The translations under genes were made by a program, and so were the position numbers. Positions 52,748 to 62,211 of a stretch of 64,000 nucleotides of DNA are shown piece after piece (the first letter of the stretch is position 1; the number at the start of each line of letters is the position of its first letter). The notes below the pieces were generated by a model, which saw only the letters and a program-made list of their open reading frames with translations, was not told where the DNA came from and did no database searches. Source of the stretch: an uncultured Veillonellaceae bacterium (GTDB lineage: Bacteria; Bacillota; Negativicutes; Veillonellales; Negativicoccaceae); contig CAMCNU010000004.1 in the NCBI GenBank assembly GCA_945876385.1, forward strand, positions 48,140-112,139, given 5' to 3'.

Positions 52748-53158
52748 ATGAAAAAACAATTACTTACTTTGGCAGTTGCCGGCGTAATGTCGGTCGGCGC
52801 AGTATTCGGAGCGGCGGCGGCCGGTGTCGGATATGTCAATACGGGTGCATTGTTCCAGGCGCATCCGAAGATGGCGAAAGCGGAACTCACGATGCGTACG
52901 GAAGTACAGCAGAAACAACAGCAGTTTGAAAAAGAAGCGGCCAAACTCAAAGACGACGCGGCCAAACAACAGCTCGCTGTCAAAATCCAAAATGAACTCG
53001 CACAGAAAGAACGTTCCGTCATGGAGCCGATTCAACGCGACATCATCAATGCAATTGAAAAAACGCGCAAACAAAAAGACCTCGACATCGTGATTGACCA
53101 AGGCGTCGTCATCGCCGGCGGTCAGGACATCACGGTCGACGTCCAAAAGAACCTCTAA
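52748..53158 (+). CDS. OmpH/Skp family periplasmic chaperone
   Basis: 136 residues from ATG 52748 (GAGGAGG upstream). A signal peptide (MKKQLLTLAVAGVMSVGAVF, cleavage after about Ala-24) is followed by the OmpH start VGYVNTGALFQAHPKMAKAE, a coiled-coil arm (VQQKQQQFEKEAAKLKDDAA) and the end DIVIDQGVVIAGGQDITVDV. It would escort unfolded outer-membrane proteins in the periplasm. Its presence supports a diderm cell. Single gene with strong promoter and terminator. Confidence 0.93.
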   Translation: MKKQLLTLAVAGVMSVGAVFGAAAAGVGYVNTGALFQAHPKMAKAELTMRTEVQQKQQQFEKEAAKLKDDAAKQQLAVKIQNELAQKERSVMEPIQRDIINAIEKTRKQKDLDIVIDQGVVIAGGQDITVDVQKNL

Positions 53159-53170
53159 TCTGTCATTGGG

Positions 53171-53197
53171 AAAACACCTCGTAAGAGGTGTTTTTTT
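53171..53197 (+). terminator. Terminator of ompH
   Basis: AACACCTC/GAGGTGTT with GTAA loop and T-run. Confidence 0.93.
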
Positions 53198-53303
53198 GTG
53201 CGTCATTTATATTTTTTGATAAATAAAAAAGTTTTTATTTGCCGGGTAAGTAGAGTAAAATAAGGATATCACGCTGTATGGTTACCGATAAGGAGGGATT
53301 GCA

Positions 53304-55430
53304 ATGAAACAGCGTAAAGATAATCGGTTGCTGGCCTGTTTGCTGGTCGGGTGCGGAATGTGTATGAGCGCCCAGGCGGCGACGACGGAGACGACATTGC
53401 CGATGTTCCATGTATATGCGCAACGCTTGTCCGATACCGCAACGGCAGGCACCGGGATTGCGCAGGATGTGCGCACGACGCCGCTGTCGATTTCCGTTAT
53501 CAGTCAAGACGAGATGGATCGCTTGGGCGTATATCGACTGACGGATGCGGTGGCGTATACGGCCGGTGTCACGGCGGCAACGAAGGGGTATGACGCATTA
53601 TATGACAATGCGCTCAAAATCCGCGGCTTTGAAATCGGCAATACGAATATTCGCATCGATGGTGCGCGGGTGTTCGGGACGACGGCGCAAAGCTTCAGTC
53701 CGGAGTTGTACGGGATGGAACAGGTCGAGGTATTGCGGGGGCCGGCTTCGACGCTACACGGCGGCGGGACGGTCGGCGGCTTGCTGAATTTACGGACAAA
53801 AGTTCCACAGATGCGGGAGTCGGCGGAGCTGCAGGTTCAGTACGGAGCGCAGCATGCGTACCTTTTGGCGGGAGATATCAATGAACCTTTACGAAACGGT
53901 CGCGGTGCGGCACGAGTGGTGGTCATGCACGGCAAGCGGGATTTGTTCTATGATGATTCCTCACAAAAGAGGACGTATGTTGCACCGTCACTCCGGTATG
54001 ATTTTGGGGCGCGAGATACCGTAACCTGGAAAGTATCGTACCAGGATGACGACATCGACGGTAATGCATATTGGCCGCAGCGAAGACTTGCAGGCAACAA
54101 TTTGGCAACGGTGTTGCCGGATCGTTATTTTGTAGGCGTACCGGGATGGGATCGGTATCGCTTGACACAGCGGAGTGTCGGATATGAATGGACGCACACG
54201 TTTAATGCAACGTTGTCGTTTCATCAGCAGGGCACATATCGTCGCTCCGATATTACATCCTACCAAACAACAGGCGTACTGATGCCGAACGAAGGCGGAA
54301 ATTTGGAATTGTCGAGGTTCGGTGCGATGATTGATAGCCGCGCGACGGCTTACAATTGGAACCAATACTTCCATTGGCAGCGCTCGACCGGTGATACGTT
54401 ATTGGGATGGGATTGGCATCGGGAGAAATCGACTGACAATCAACAGATGCGGATGCTGTCTGCGTGGCCGCTGTCACGGCTGCAAGAGTATGTTGCCGGC
54501 GCGGTCAAGCCGGAGGAGTCGGATGCGATTATGCCCATGGGGGCAATGTCGTATTGGAATCGGGAGACGGGGTTGTACCTGCACCATACGGAAACGGTCG
54601 GCCCGTGGACGTTGGCAGGAGGTATTCGCTACAGTACCTATCGGCAGTATGACGGGCGTGATGACGACCCGCGGGCGACCGATGTGTCTGCACGCTATGA
54701 GCAAACGGCGACGACCGGTGAACTTGGTGCCGTTTATGAATTCGGTAACGGGTGGTACTCGTATGCACATTGGCGTCGGTCGTTTGATCCGATGGTCGGC
54801 TTGCTCGATAAAGAACGTCGGGTTTTGCCCCCGATGACCGGGCAGGAATGGGAAGCAGGTCTGCGGTATGCGCCGGCTCATCAAGCGATGTACATCACGG
54901 CGGCAATCTATGATTTGCGTAAGCAACATGTACCGCGGCGGATTGATGCGCGGCCGGCGTATTATGAATCAATCGGTGAAGTCGCCTCGAACGGCTTTGA
55001 GCTTGAATGGCGGGCGGCGGTGACAAATCGACTGCATCTGTTGGGGTCCTATACGTATACGGATCATCGGGTGACCAAACATACCGATCCGGCCAGAATC
55101 GGAAATCGGGCGGCAGGAGTTCCGCTTCATGCGGCGGCGTTACGTGCGGACTATGTACTGTTGGAGCGTGACGGGGAGAGCCTTACGGCAGGAGTGGGAT
55201 TGCGCTACCTCGGAGCACGGACGACAGAGCGTGCGGAGACAAAACTCGGCGGTGTCACCGTGTATGATGCGTCGCTTTCCTACACGCGTAATCACGATTC
55301 ATTGACGTTACATGTGCGTAATCTGTTTGACAAAGTATATGCCACAAATATCAGCGAGCAGTGGGGACAACCGGTGGGCTATGCCGGTCAAGAACGGAGC
55401 TGGATTTTGTCGTACATCCATCGTTGGTAA
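53304..55430 (+). CDS. TonB-dependent outer-membrane receptor (siderophore type)
   Basis: 708 residues with AAGGAGG before ATG 53304. A signal peptide ends at AQA near residue 26. A TonB-box-like segment follows, then the plug domain (TTPLSISVISQDEMDRLGV, LKIRGFEIGNTNIRIDGARV, GMEQVEVLRGPASTLHGGGT). The 22-strand barrel ends in an aromatic residue (SYIHRW), as BAM substrates do. It resembles ferrichrome/ferrioxamine-type receptors. Imports depend on TonB-ExbBD encoded elsewhere. An AT-rich inverted repeat lies 64-83 bases upstream. It is followed 18 bases later by the ABC gene. Confidence 0.92.
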   Translation: MKQRKDNRLLACLLVGCGMCMSAQAATTETTLPMFHVYAQRLSDTATAGTGIAQDVRTTPLSISVISQDEMDRLGVYRLTDAVAYTAGVTAATKGYDALYDNALKIRGFEIGNTNIRIDGARVFGTTAQSFSPELYGMEQVEVLRGPASTLHGGGTVGGLLNLRTKVPQMRESAELQVQYGAQHAYLLAGDINEPLRNGRGAARVVVMHGKRDLFYDDSSQKRTYVAPSLRYDFGARDTVTWKVSYQDDDIDGNAYWPQRRLAGNNLATVLPDRYFVGVPGWDRYRLTQRSVGYEWTHTFNATLSFHQQGTYRRSDITSYQTTGVLMPNEGGNLELSRFGAMIDSRATAYNWNQYFHWQRSTGDTLLGWDWHREKSTDNQQMRMLSAWPLSRLQEYVAGAVKPEESDAIMPMGAMSYWNRETGLYLHHTETVGPWTLAGGIRYSTYRQYDGRDDDPRATDVSARYEQTATTGELGAVYEFGNGWYSYAHWRRSFDPMVGLLDKERRVLPPMTGQEWEAGLRYAPAHQAMYITAAIYDLRKQHVPRRIDARPAYYESIGEVASNGFELEWRAAVTNRLHLLGSYTYTDHRVTKHTDPARIGNRAAGVPLHAAALRADYVLLERDGESLTAGVGLRYLGARTTERAETKLGGVTVYDASLSYTRNHDSLTLHVRNLFDKVYATNISEQWGQPVGYAGQERSWILSYIHRW

Positions 55431-55448
55431 CAGGCAGAGTGGGCGGCA

Positions 55449-57167
55449 ATGAGAACAAAATTACAGGAAATCGCCCTTTTTTGGCGTCGGTGGCGGCATC
55501 TTGCCGCCCCCTTTTGGCGTTCATCGGAGCGTAACCGAACGGCCCTTTTGCTGGGGTTAGCGATGGCATTTAATTTGATTAATGTGGCGCTTACGGTACG
55601 CTTGAACGAATGGTCGCGTGATTTTTTCAATGCACTGCAGGATCGTAATGCGGATGCGTTTTTCTATCAGTTGACTTTGCTGTTTGCGCTGGCGGGTACA
55701 TCGTTGTTTTTGTATGCCAATCAGCGATATTTATGCAAAAAAGCGGTTTTGATTTGGCGGGAATGGATGTCCGCCCGCTATACGGAGCGCTGGTTGCAGA
55801 CCAAGACGTATTATCGGGAGATTTTTCATCATCGGATAGATAACCCCGATCAGCGAATTGCGGAAGATTTGCGGATGTTTCCGTCACTGACGGTGACGAT
55901 GGTATTTGACTTCGTTGATTCGGTGGGTTCATTGGGAGCGTTTGCCGTCATTTTATGGGGACTGTCTGCTAATTATCCGGTGTTCGGGGTAGTTATACCG
56001 GGTATGATGCTGTGGCTGGCACTGGCGTTTGTGATTGTCGGGACATGGTTGGTGCATTTGGTGGGGCATCCGCTGGTCGGTCTGGAACGGTTGTCACAGC
56101 GGTATGAAGCGAATTATCGGCACCGCTTGTTGCGCGTACGGGAAAAAGCTAAAGAGATTGCCGCATACGGCGGCGAAGCTTGTGAAGAACGCGCGATTCG
56201 AGAACGATTTGGTGACGTGTTTGCCGTGTGGCTCAAGACGATTCTCAAAGAACGGCAATTGAATTATTTTTTACAAGGATACTCACAAATATCGGGAGTG
56301 GTGCCGTATCTGATTGCTGCGCCGAAATATTTTTCCGGAGCATTCCAGATGGGCGAACTTATGCAGACGATGCAGGCATTTAACGGAGTCAGAGTGTCGC
56401 TCTCGTGGTTTATTCTGAATTATGCGACATTGGCGGACTGGAAAGCGACGGTCGATCGGTTGACCGAGTTTGATGCGGTTTTGGCAGAGCGTGACGCAAA
56501 GAGCACGATGAATGTCACCGTATCCGCTATCGATGAGTTACGTTTGGAAAATCTCCGGCTGGATTTGCCTGACGGTACGGTGTTGGCGCGAATTCCGCAT
56601 CTCGTTTGGGCGGGCGGTACACGGCGGGCGTTGACAGGTCCTTCCGGGATTGGCAAGAGCACGCTTCTGTATGCCTTGCGGGGAATGTGGCCGTTCGGTG
56701 CCGGGCGGGTTGTGTTACCTTCGGGGCGGTGTCTCTTTTTATCGCAATTACCGTACTTGCCGGAAGGCAATTTGTGTGAGGTGCTTGCCTATCCGAATGC
56801 AGATATGCATGTGGATGCGCATTTGGCGGCGCAGGTGTTACGGGCGGTGGGGCTGTCCGAACGCATTCCGGAGATAAGGCGAACGGCACGTTGGGAGGAA
56901 ATTCTTTCTCCGGGCGAGCAACAACGGTTGACGTTGGGGCGATGCTGGGTGCATCGGCCGGACTGGCTCTTTATGGATGAGGCGCTTTCCGCGGTGGATA
57001 CGGCCCGCCGAAAAACGATTATGACGAAACTGGCGACAGATTTTCCGCTGTTGAGTGTCGTTTCCGTAGTGCATGATACGACAGATACAAAGTGGTACGA
57101 TGAAACGGTGACTTGGGACTCGTTTGCACAAGTGTCGCCGCGACAGGAGGCAACTCGTGATGACTGA
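55449..57167 (+). CDS. SbmA/BacA-type ABC transporter with fused ATPase
   Basis: 572 residues. The N-terminal membrane domain of about six helices has SERNRTALLLGLAMAFNLIN, WREWMSARYTERWLQTKTYY and NPDQRIAEDLRMF, the ABC_membrane_2 pattern shared with SbmA, BacA, YddA and mycobacterial Rv1819c. The C-terminal ATPase has GPSGIGKSTLLYALRGMWPF, LSPGEQQRLTLGRCWV and WLFMDEALSAVD. Family members move peptides or cobalamin. Placed after a TonB receptor, it may carry the ligand over the inner membrane. Overlaps the methyltransferase by 8 bases. Confidence 0.88.
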   Translation: MRTKLQEIALFWRRWRHLAAPFWRSSERNRTALLLGLAMAFNLINVALTVRLNEWSRDFFNALQDRNADAFFYQLTLLFALAGTSLFLYANQRYLCKKAVLIWREWMSARYTERWLQTKTYYREIFHHRIDNPDQRIAEDLRMFPSLTVTMVFDFVDSVGSLGAFAVILWGLSANYPVFGVVIPGMMLWLALAFVIVGTWLVHLVGHPLVGLERLSQRYEANYRHRLLRVREKAKEIAAYGGEACEERAIRERFGDVFAVWLKTILKERQLNYFLQGYSQISGVVPYLIAAPKYFSGAFQMGELMQTMQAFNGVRVSLSWFILNYATLADWKATVDRLTEFDAVLAERDAKSTMNVTVSAIDELRLENLRLDLPDGTVLARIPHLVWAGGTRRALTGPSGIGKSTLLYALRGMWPFGAGRVVLPSGRCLFLSQLPYLPEGNLCEVLAYPNADMHVDAHLAAQVLRAVGLSERIPEIRRTARWEEILSPGEQQRLTLGRCWVHRPDWLFMDEALSAVDTARRKTIMTKLATDFPLLSVVSVVHDTTDTKWYDETVTWDSFAQVSPRQEATRDD

Positions 57168-57876
57168 ACAAGAACGTTGGGATCGGTACTATCGTCGCTC
57201 GCGGTGCACAGATGCCGAGACGATGGAGCTGGACGGGTGGCCGACGGATGTGACGTCGGTGTTGGATATCGGTTGCGGTACGGGCGCGTTGGTGCGGAGC
57301 TGGGCGGCACGCGGAGTCGCCGCGACGGGGCTGGATGTATCGAGAGAGGCGTTGGTACAGGCGGCCCGTCTTACCGCTCCGGCGGTGGCGCCGTATTGCC
57401 GCTGGGTACAGGCCGACTGGTATCGGGCGGATGAGGTCGCAGCGCACATTACCGGGACATTTGACTTGGTAGTCAGTATGATGGGGCCGGATTTCAGTAC
57501 AGGCGATGCGTTGGAACGCTTGTTGACATATTGCAAGCGGTATGGACGGTTACTGTTGTTTGTCGGCGGTGACAATGAAGTGGCGGTAGCCGTGGCGCGC
57601 GAGTTGTCACTGCCGCAGGAGGCCGTCCGGACTACACTGGAGATGACAGCAAAGCAACTGCGACAGCGCGGTATGATTCCTACTGTACGCCATGTAGATG
57701 AATCCGTCGTGTTATCCCGGTCGGTGCCCCAATGGGTGTCGTATTTGGAGCGCATATTTCCTTCCGCGGAGCCGTCGGCGTTGACAGCAAGTGTACAGCG
57801 GTTGGCGGATACACAGCCGACGTTGCACGGCCGAACGACTGTTACGTATGCATGGGTAGAGTGGGAAATGCCGTAA
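57160..57876 (+). CDS. Class I SAM-dependent methyltransferase
   Basis: 238 residues from ATG 57160 (GGAGG nine bases upstream, in the end of the ABC gene). Motif I is VLDIGCGTGALVRSWAARGV, motif II/post-I GLDVSREALVQAARL, and motif IV FDLVVSMMGPDF. The C-terminal half lacks a familiar substrate-recognition motif. Its place after a receptor and ABC gene suggests it modifies the imported compound or something made from it. Substrate unknown. Terminator follows 18 bases past the stop. Confidence 0.85.
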   Translation: MTEQERWDRYYRRSRCTDAETMELDGWPTDVTSVLDIGCGTGALVRSWAARGVAATGLDVSREALVQAARLTAPAVAPYCRWVQADWYRADEVAAHITGTFDLVVSMMGPDFSTGDALERLLTYCKRYGRLLLFVGGDNEVAVAVARELSLPQEAVRTTLEMTAKQLRQRGMIPTVRHVDESVVLSRSVPQWVSYLERIFPSAEPSALTASVQRLADTQPTLHGRTTVTYAWVEWEMP

Positions 57877-57894
57877 ATATGGTAGCCGGCAATC

Positions 57895-57927
57895 AAAAAG
57901 GAGTATCTCGTGCGAGATACTCCTTTT
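57895..57927 (+). terminator. Terminator of the receptor/ABC/methyltransferase operon
   Basis: A 15-bp perfect stem AAAAGGAGTATCTCG/CGAGATACTCCTTTT with a TG loop centre; palindromic, so it could work both ways. Confidence 0.9.
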
Positions 57928-57937
57928 CGGTGCACAT

Positions 57938-58107
57938 AAAAAGGCGCCAACGATAGAGAGAATCTATCGCTCGCGCCGTGAGCAAGACTTGCCACGCCTT
58001 ATAGAATGACATGTCCGCCTTCACATGCCCGCAGCATGTGCCCCATGGTCGCCCCCGACCGCATGTCATATGACGTCGGCACTTCCGCCCGAAGTCCGTC
58101 TTGCTCC
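57938..58107 (-). ncRNA. Candidate structured RNA, about 170 bases
   Basis: On the minus strand the predicted start (about 58107) falls at the foot of a 9-bp closing stem: GAGCAAGAC (57980-57988) pairs with GTCTTGCTC (58098-58106). Inside lie hairpin ACTTC/GAAGT (58081-58095) and an 8-bp stem ATGACATG/CATGTCAT (58006-58013/58062-58069). That stem encloses hairpins CACATGC/GCATGTG (58022-58040) and GGTCG/CGACC (58047-58060). It ends in a terminator (57938-57977) of 14 pairs whose G-U pairing works only on the minus strand, followed by TTTTT. I know no class with this layout. Confidence 0.6.
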
Positions 58108-58113
58108 GTCTTT

Positions 58114-58142
58114 ATCGTATCACAATCAGTGACGGAGGGCAA
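58114..58142 (-). promoter_or_regulatory. Promoter of the candidate structured RNA
   Basis: Minus strand TTGCCC, 17-base spacer, TACGAT preceded by TGA (extended -10). It starts four bases past the MFS stop codon, so the RNA may be separate from the MFS 3' end. Confidence 0.5.
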
Positions 58143-58145
58143 GTC

Positions 58146-59303
58146 CTATTCCGTCTCCCCGATGCGCGGAAAATCAAGGGCCTTGCGGCTGCTGATCATC
58201 AGAAAGAGCCCCGCAAGGTAAAACAGCGGTTGCAAGGGTTCCCACGCGCCGACGGATTCATAGAGCCGTCCCAGGCCGACGGGGCCGACAGCGGCCAATA
58301 GGTAGGCAATCGACAGTCCCGTCCCCGAGAGGCGGGCGGCGATGAGCGGGGTGGCGGCGCGGACACTGAAGGCGAGCATGCACAGGCTGAACATGGCGCC
58401 GCCGATGACGCCCAGAGCGCCGACGGCCAGCGTGAGTGCGAGACCGCTGGGGGCATGAAAGACGGCGTACATCGCGAGCGGGTAGGCGGCGGCCGTCAGC
58501 AGACCGACCTCACGGCGCCGCGGCCCCGAGGCCAGGAGCGGCGCAAAAAATGAGCCGACCAACCCCGTCAGCTGAAACAAAAAGAGGTACGTCCCCGCCA
58601 TGTGCAGCGAGAGGTTGCGCTCCAGCAGCCAGTAGGGGAGCCAGGTCGTGAGTGTGAAGTAAAAGAGCGACTGGACACCCATCGAGGCGGCGACCCACCA
58701 TGCCGCCGCATGGCGAAAGACGTGCACCTCGGTCGCCGTATGCGCCGCATGTGCGGCGGGCGTCGTAGCGGGAGCGGGGCGCAGCAGCCAGCAAATACCG
58801 ACGACGGTCGCGCTGAGCGCCCAGGAGGCGAGCGTGAGTCGCCAGCCGACGGTTTCACTGACCGGCAGAACGCCGATCATCCAGAGCGCAATCATGCCGT
58901 TCATCACCAGAATGGAGGCACCGGTGGCCAGTCCTTCCCGGCCGGGGTACCAGGCTTTGACCAAGCTCGGCAGCAGGACGTTGCCGACGGCGATGCCGAC
59001 GGACAGGAGCAAGGTCCCCGCAAACAGCCCTATACTGCCGAGATAGGAGCGGATGACGGCGCCGCCGGCAATCAAGAGCAATGCCGCGCCGAAAAGACGC
59101 GACAGGCCGAGTCGGGCGAGCAGGGTGCTGACGGTCGGCGAGGTCGCAGCAAACACCAGCAGCGGCAGTGCCGTGAGTGCGCCGATATGGGTCGGACTGA
59201 GGCCGAGCTCCGCTTGCAAAATCGGCAGCAGCGGCGTAATCATCAAAAACGGAGCGCGTAAATGGGCGGCACTCAGGCCGAGCAGCGCATGACGTACAAT
59301 CAT
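58146..59303 (-). CDS. MFS transporter, CynX/NimT-like
   Basis: 385 residues from ATG 59303 (AAAGGAGG six bases upstream; an in-frame start 19 codons earlier lacks a site). About 12 helices; LRAPFLMITPLLPILQAELG and SPTVSTLLARLGLSR are like the cyanate/2-nitroimidazole transporter group, and VGNVLLPSLVKAWYPGREGL is conserved in that family. The substrate is unknown. It is the only minus-strand protein gene in the right arm and faces away from gyrA. It has a strong promoter; the candidate RNA lies at its 3' side. Confidence 0.85.
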   Translation of the reverse strand: MIVRHALLGLSAAHLRAPFLMITPLLPILQAELGLSPTHIGALTALPLLVFAATSPTVSTLLARLGLSRLFGAALLLIAGGAVIRSYLGSIGLFAGTLLLSVGIAVGNVLLPSLVKAWYPGREGLATGASILVMNGMIALWMIGVLPVSETVGWRLTLASWALSATVVGICWLLRPAPATTPAAHAAHTATEVHVFRHAAAWWVAASMGVQSLFYFTLTTWLPYWLLERNLSLHMAGTYLFLFQLTGLVGSFFAPLLASGPRRREVGLLTAAAYPLAMYAVFHAPSGLALTLAVGALGVIGGAMFSLCMLAFSVRAATPLIAARLSGTGLSIAYLLAAVGPVGLGRLYESVGAWEPLQPLFYLAGLFLMISSRKALDFPRIGETE

Positions 59304-59331
59304 AAACATCCTCCTTTTGCGGTACGGGCTT

Positions 59332-59360
59332 ATTATAGGGCGCGGCGCGCCTGTTGGCAA
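59332..59360 (-). promoter_or_regulatory. Promoter of the CynX-like gene
   Basis: Minus strand TTGCCA, 17-base spacer, TATAAT, about 28 bases before the start codon. Confidence 0.85.
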
Positions 59361-59407
59361 GCACCGGCGGCGGTGATATCCGGCACAAATCGAAGAAAGG
59401 GGTGAAT

Positions 59408-59557
59408 TTGAATGAAATCGACTTATTTCTAAAAGCGGCAGAAGTTTTGTTTGATAAAAACAAGCGCGATGACGAAAAATGGCAAAATAAGCGCCTGCGT
59501 GGTATAATGGGCATATTACACAGAGTGATTACGCCCCGGTGGCGGGAAAGACGGTGA
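59408..59557 (+). CDS. Possible 49-residue leader ORF before gyrA
   Basis: From TTG 59408 (AAAGGGGTG just upstream, similar to the gyrA site) the frame encodes [20 protein letters not shown] and ends in PRWRERR four bases before the gyrA start. The first 30 residues look helical and plausible, but the gyrA -10 (TATAAT) lies inside the frame, so it would be cut by that promoter. Doubtful. Confidence 0.22.
   Translation: MNEIDLFLKAAEVLFDKNKRDDEKWQNKRLRGIMGILHRVITPRWRERR
59500..59508 (+). promoter_or_regulatory. Extended -10 promoter of gyrA
   Basis: TGG TATAAT, 53 bases before the TTG start of gyrA. Confidence 0.65.
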
Positions 59558-59561
59558 GAAT

Positions 59562-62006
59562 TTGAGTACATGGGATCACGGCAGTATTTTGACCGTGGAT
59601 ATTGAAGAACAGATGCGCACCAGCTATATCGATTACGCGATGAGCGTCATCGTGATGCGCGCGTTGCCGGATGTGCGGGACGGCTTGAAGCCGGTGCACC
59701 GGCGGATTTTGTATGCGATGCAGGAAGCCGGCATGACGGCGAATCGCCCCTACAAAAAATCGGCGCGTATCGTCGGGGACGTCTTGGGGAAATACCACCC
59801 CCACGGCGACTCGTCGGTCTACGATGCGACGGTACGGTTGGCGCAGGACTTTTCGACGCGCTATCCCTTGGTCGACGGCCACGGCAACTTCGGCTCGATT
59901 GACGGCGACAGCGCGGCGGCGATGCGGTACACGGAAGTCCGTATGGCCAAAATCACGCAGGAAATGCTGGCCGACCTGGATAAAGACACGGTCGATTTCA
60001 TGCCGAACTACGACGAATCGTTACAGGAACCGATGGTCCTGCCGTCGCGGATTCCGAATTTGCTGGTCAACGGCTCGTACGGGATTGCGGTCGGCATGGC
60101 GACGAATATCCCGCCGCACAACTTGGGCGAGGTCGTTGACGGTCTGTGTCTGATGATTGACAACCCCGACGTGACGATTGAGGAACTGATGACCCGTATC
60201 AAAGGGCCGGACTTCCCGACGGGCGGCCTCATCCAAGGTCGCGCGGGGATTCGCAAAGCGTATACGACCGGCCGCGGCTCGATTAAAGTGCGTGCCCGCA
60301 CGGAAATCGAGGATATGAACAAGGGTAAGCATCGGATTGTGGTGACGGAAATCCCTTACCAGGTCAACAAAGCGCGCGTGGTGGAAACAATCGCCCAGCT
60401 GACACGCGACAAGGTCATCGACGGCATTACCGCACTCCGCGACGAATCCGACCGCAACGGGATGCGGATCGTCATCGAGCTGCGCAGCGACATCGACCCG
60501 ACGATTATGCTGAACAATCTGTTCAAGCATACCCAGTTGCAGGAAAGCTTCGGGGTCATTATGCTGGCGTTGGTGGACGGCCATCCGCGGATTTTGAATC
60601 TCAAGCAGATGCTCGGCTACTATCTCGACCATCAGCGCGACGTCGTGACCCGCCGCAGCCGTTTTGAACTCGACAAGGCGAAGGCGCGCGACCATATCGT
60701 GCTGGGCCTGTTGCAAGCACTCGATCATATCGATGCCATCATCAAGACCATCCGCGCGTCGGAGACGGACGACATTGCCCGCCAAGCCTTGATGGACAAC
60801 TTCTCGCTTTCGGAAGCGCAAGCGGTCGCAATCCTCGACATGCGTCTGCGGCGCCTCACCGGACTTGAACGGGAAAAGCTCGAGGCCGAACATACCGATT
60901 TGACGGAAACCATCGCCTACCTGGAAGGATTGCTGGCCGATGACGCCAAAATCATGCAGGTCATTCGCGAAGAACTGCAAGACGTCAAGACCCGCTTTAC
61001 GGATGAACGGCGCAGTGAAATCGTGCGCGACGAATCGGGCATGGACGCGACCGATCTCATTCCGGACGAGCCGATGATTATCACGCTCACCAACCAAAAC
61101 TATATCAAGCGTATGCACGCCAATACGTACCGCACACAGCGCAAGGGCGGCACGGGCATCACGGGCATGAAAACCAAGGAAGACGACTATGTCCTCAAGG
61201 TGCTGACCACCTCGACCCACAACAACCTGCTCTTCTTCACGACGGCGGGGCGGGTGTACAGTCTGACCGCTTACGATATTCCCAAGGCGGCGACCCGCAG
61301 TGCCAAAGGTACACACTTGGCGAACCTGATTGCCGGGCTTTCGCCGGGTGAAAAAGTCACCGAGATATTCGATGCGTCCTCTTTCGGCGACTATAAGTAC
61401 CTGCTGATGATGACCCGCAACGGCTATGTGAAGAAGACCTTGCTCTCGGAATATGCCAACGTCCGTCGCAACGGGTTGATTGCGATTAACCTGCGCGAAG
61501 GCGATGAACTCATCAAAGTCGTTTGCACGACGGGCGACGAGAAAGTCATCCTCGGCACACGGCAGGGGATGGCGATCGTCTTCCCCGAATCCGATGTGAA
61601 AGCGACGGGGCGGGCCTCGTCGGGTGTCATCGGGGTGCGCTTCAAAAAAGGCATCGCCGATGAAGTCGTCGGCGGTGACGTACTCAAAGCCGATGACGAA
61701 GTCCTCACCATCAGCCAAGACGCCTACGCCAAACGCAACAAGGCGACCGCCTACAGCGTCCAGCAACGCGGCGGCCAAGGCGCGCGCAACTTCAAGAAAG
61801 AAAGCATCGTCGTCGGTCTGGTCACCGTCCGCGGCGATGAAGAACTCATCGTCATGACCCAGAGCGGTATCGTCATCCGCGTACCGGTAGACTCGATTAG
61901 TCTCAAAAAAGGCAAAAACACCATCGGGGTCAAGGTCCAACGCCTCGAAGATACCGACCGGATTGCCTCGATTGCGCTGGCACCGACGGAAGACGACGAC
62001 GAATAA
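59562..62006 (+). CDS. gyrA: DNA gyrase subunit A
   Basis: 814 residues from TTG 59562 (GGTGAG close upstream). The N-terminal winged-helix/tower domain includes the quinolone region [19 protein letters not shown], with Ser and Asp at the two main resistance positions (sensitive type). The catalytic tyrosine is in [15 protein letters not shown]. The C-terminal domain has the GyrA-box-like [13 protein letters not shown]. It cleaves and reseals DNA with GyrB. Separated from gyrB by 42 kb. A non-ATG start may lower its translation. Confidence 0.98.
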   Translation: MSTWDHGSILTVDIEEQMRTSYIDYAMSVIVMRALPDVRDGLKPVHRRILYAMQEAGMTANRPYKKSARIVGDVLGKYHPHGDSSVYDATVRLAQDFSTRYPLVDGHGNFGSIDGDSAAAMRYTEVRMAKITQEMLADLDKDTVDFMPNYDESLQEPMVLPSRIPNLLVNGSYGIAVGMATNIPPHNLGEVVDGLCLMIDNPDVTIEELMTRIKGPDFPTGGLIQGRAGIRKAYTTGRGSIKVRARTEIEDMNKGKHRIVVTEIPYQVNKARVVETIAQLTRDKVIDGITALRDESDRNGMRIVIELRSDIDPTIMLNNLFKHTQLQESFGVIMLALVDGHPRILNLKQMLGYYLDHQRDVVTRRSRFELDKAKARDHIVLGLLQALDHIDAIIKTIRASETDDIARQALMDNFSLSEAQAVAILDMRLRRLTGLEREKLEAEHTDLTETIAYLEGLLADDAKIMQVIREELQDVKTRFTDERRSEIVRDESGMDATDLIPDEPMIITLTNQNYIKRMHANTYRTQRKGGTGITGMKTKEDDYVLKVLTTSTHNNLLFFTTAGRVYSLTAYDIPKAATRSAKGTHLANLIAGLSPGEKVTEIFDASSFGDYKYLLMMTRNGYVKKTLLSEYANVRRNGLIAINLREGDELIKVVCTTGDEKVILGTRQGMAIVFPESDVKATGRASSGVIGVRFKKGIADEVVGGDVLKADDEVLTISQDAYAKRNKATAYSVQQRGGQGARNFKKESIVVGLVTVRGDEELIVMTQSGIVIRVPVDSISLKKGKNTIGVKVQRLEDTDRIASIALAPTEDDDE

Positions 62007-62038
62007 CCGGCATGCACGCTTGTGCCATCGCAGTGACG

Positions 62039-62072
62039 ACACTCACGCCGACCGCCATCGGCGTGAGTGTTT
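62039..62072 (+). terminator. Stem-loop after gyrA
   Basis: ACACTCACGCCGA/TCGGCGTGAGTGT, a 13-bp perfect stem with 6-base loop; the following U-tract is weak (TTGCG), so termination may be partial. Confidence 0.6.
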
Positions 62073-62104
62073 GCGTATGAACAATATTTCGTAAATAGAA
62101 AAAC

Positions 62105-62133
62105 TTGAATATGTCAGCGCAACGTGGTATACT
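62105..62133 (+). promoter_or_regulatory. Promoter of the aldehyde dehydrogenase gene
   Basis: TTGAAT, 17-base spacer, TATACT preceded by TGG; 79 bases before the start. Confidence 0.8.
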
Positions 62134-62211
62134 GAACACAGTTATATAGAAAACTATCGAAAAGGATGAGGACATACGCATATGTCCCCCTGTCAAGAAA
62201 GGACTGATGAG

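Noticed and set aside
53221..53240. Fur box upstream of the TonB receptor
   Set aside because: The palindrome lacks the GATAAT-type hexamers of Fur sites, so no iron-regulation claim is made.
58006..58069. Short plus-strand peptide frame (about 20 codons) inside the candidate RNA
   Set aside because: No ribosome site and it coincides with RNA stems; chance frame.
60021..62042. 673-codon open frame antisense to gyrA
   Set aside because: It mirrors the codon bias of gyrA, has no ribosome site and resembles no protein; the sense gene is certain.
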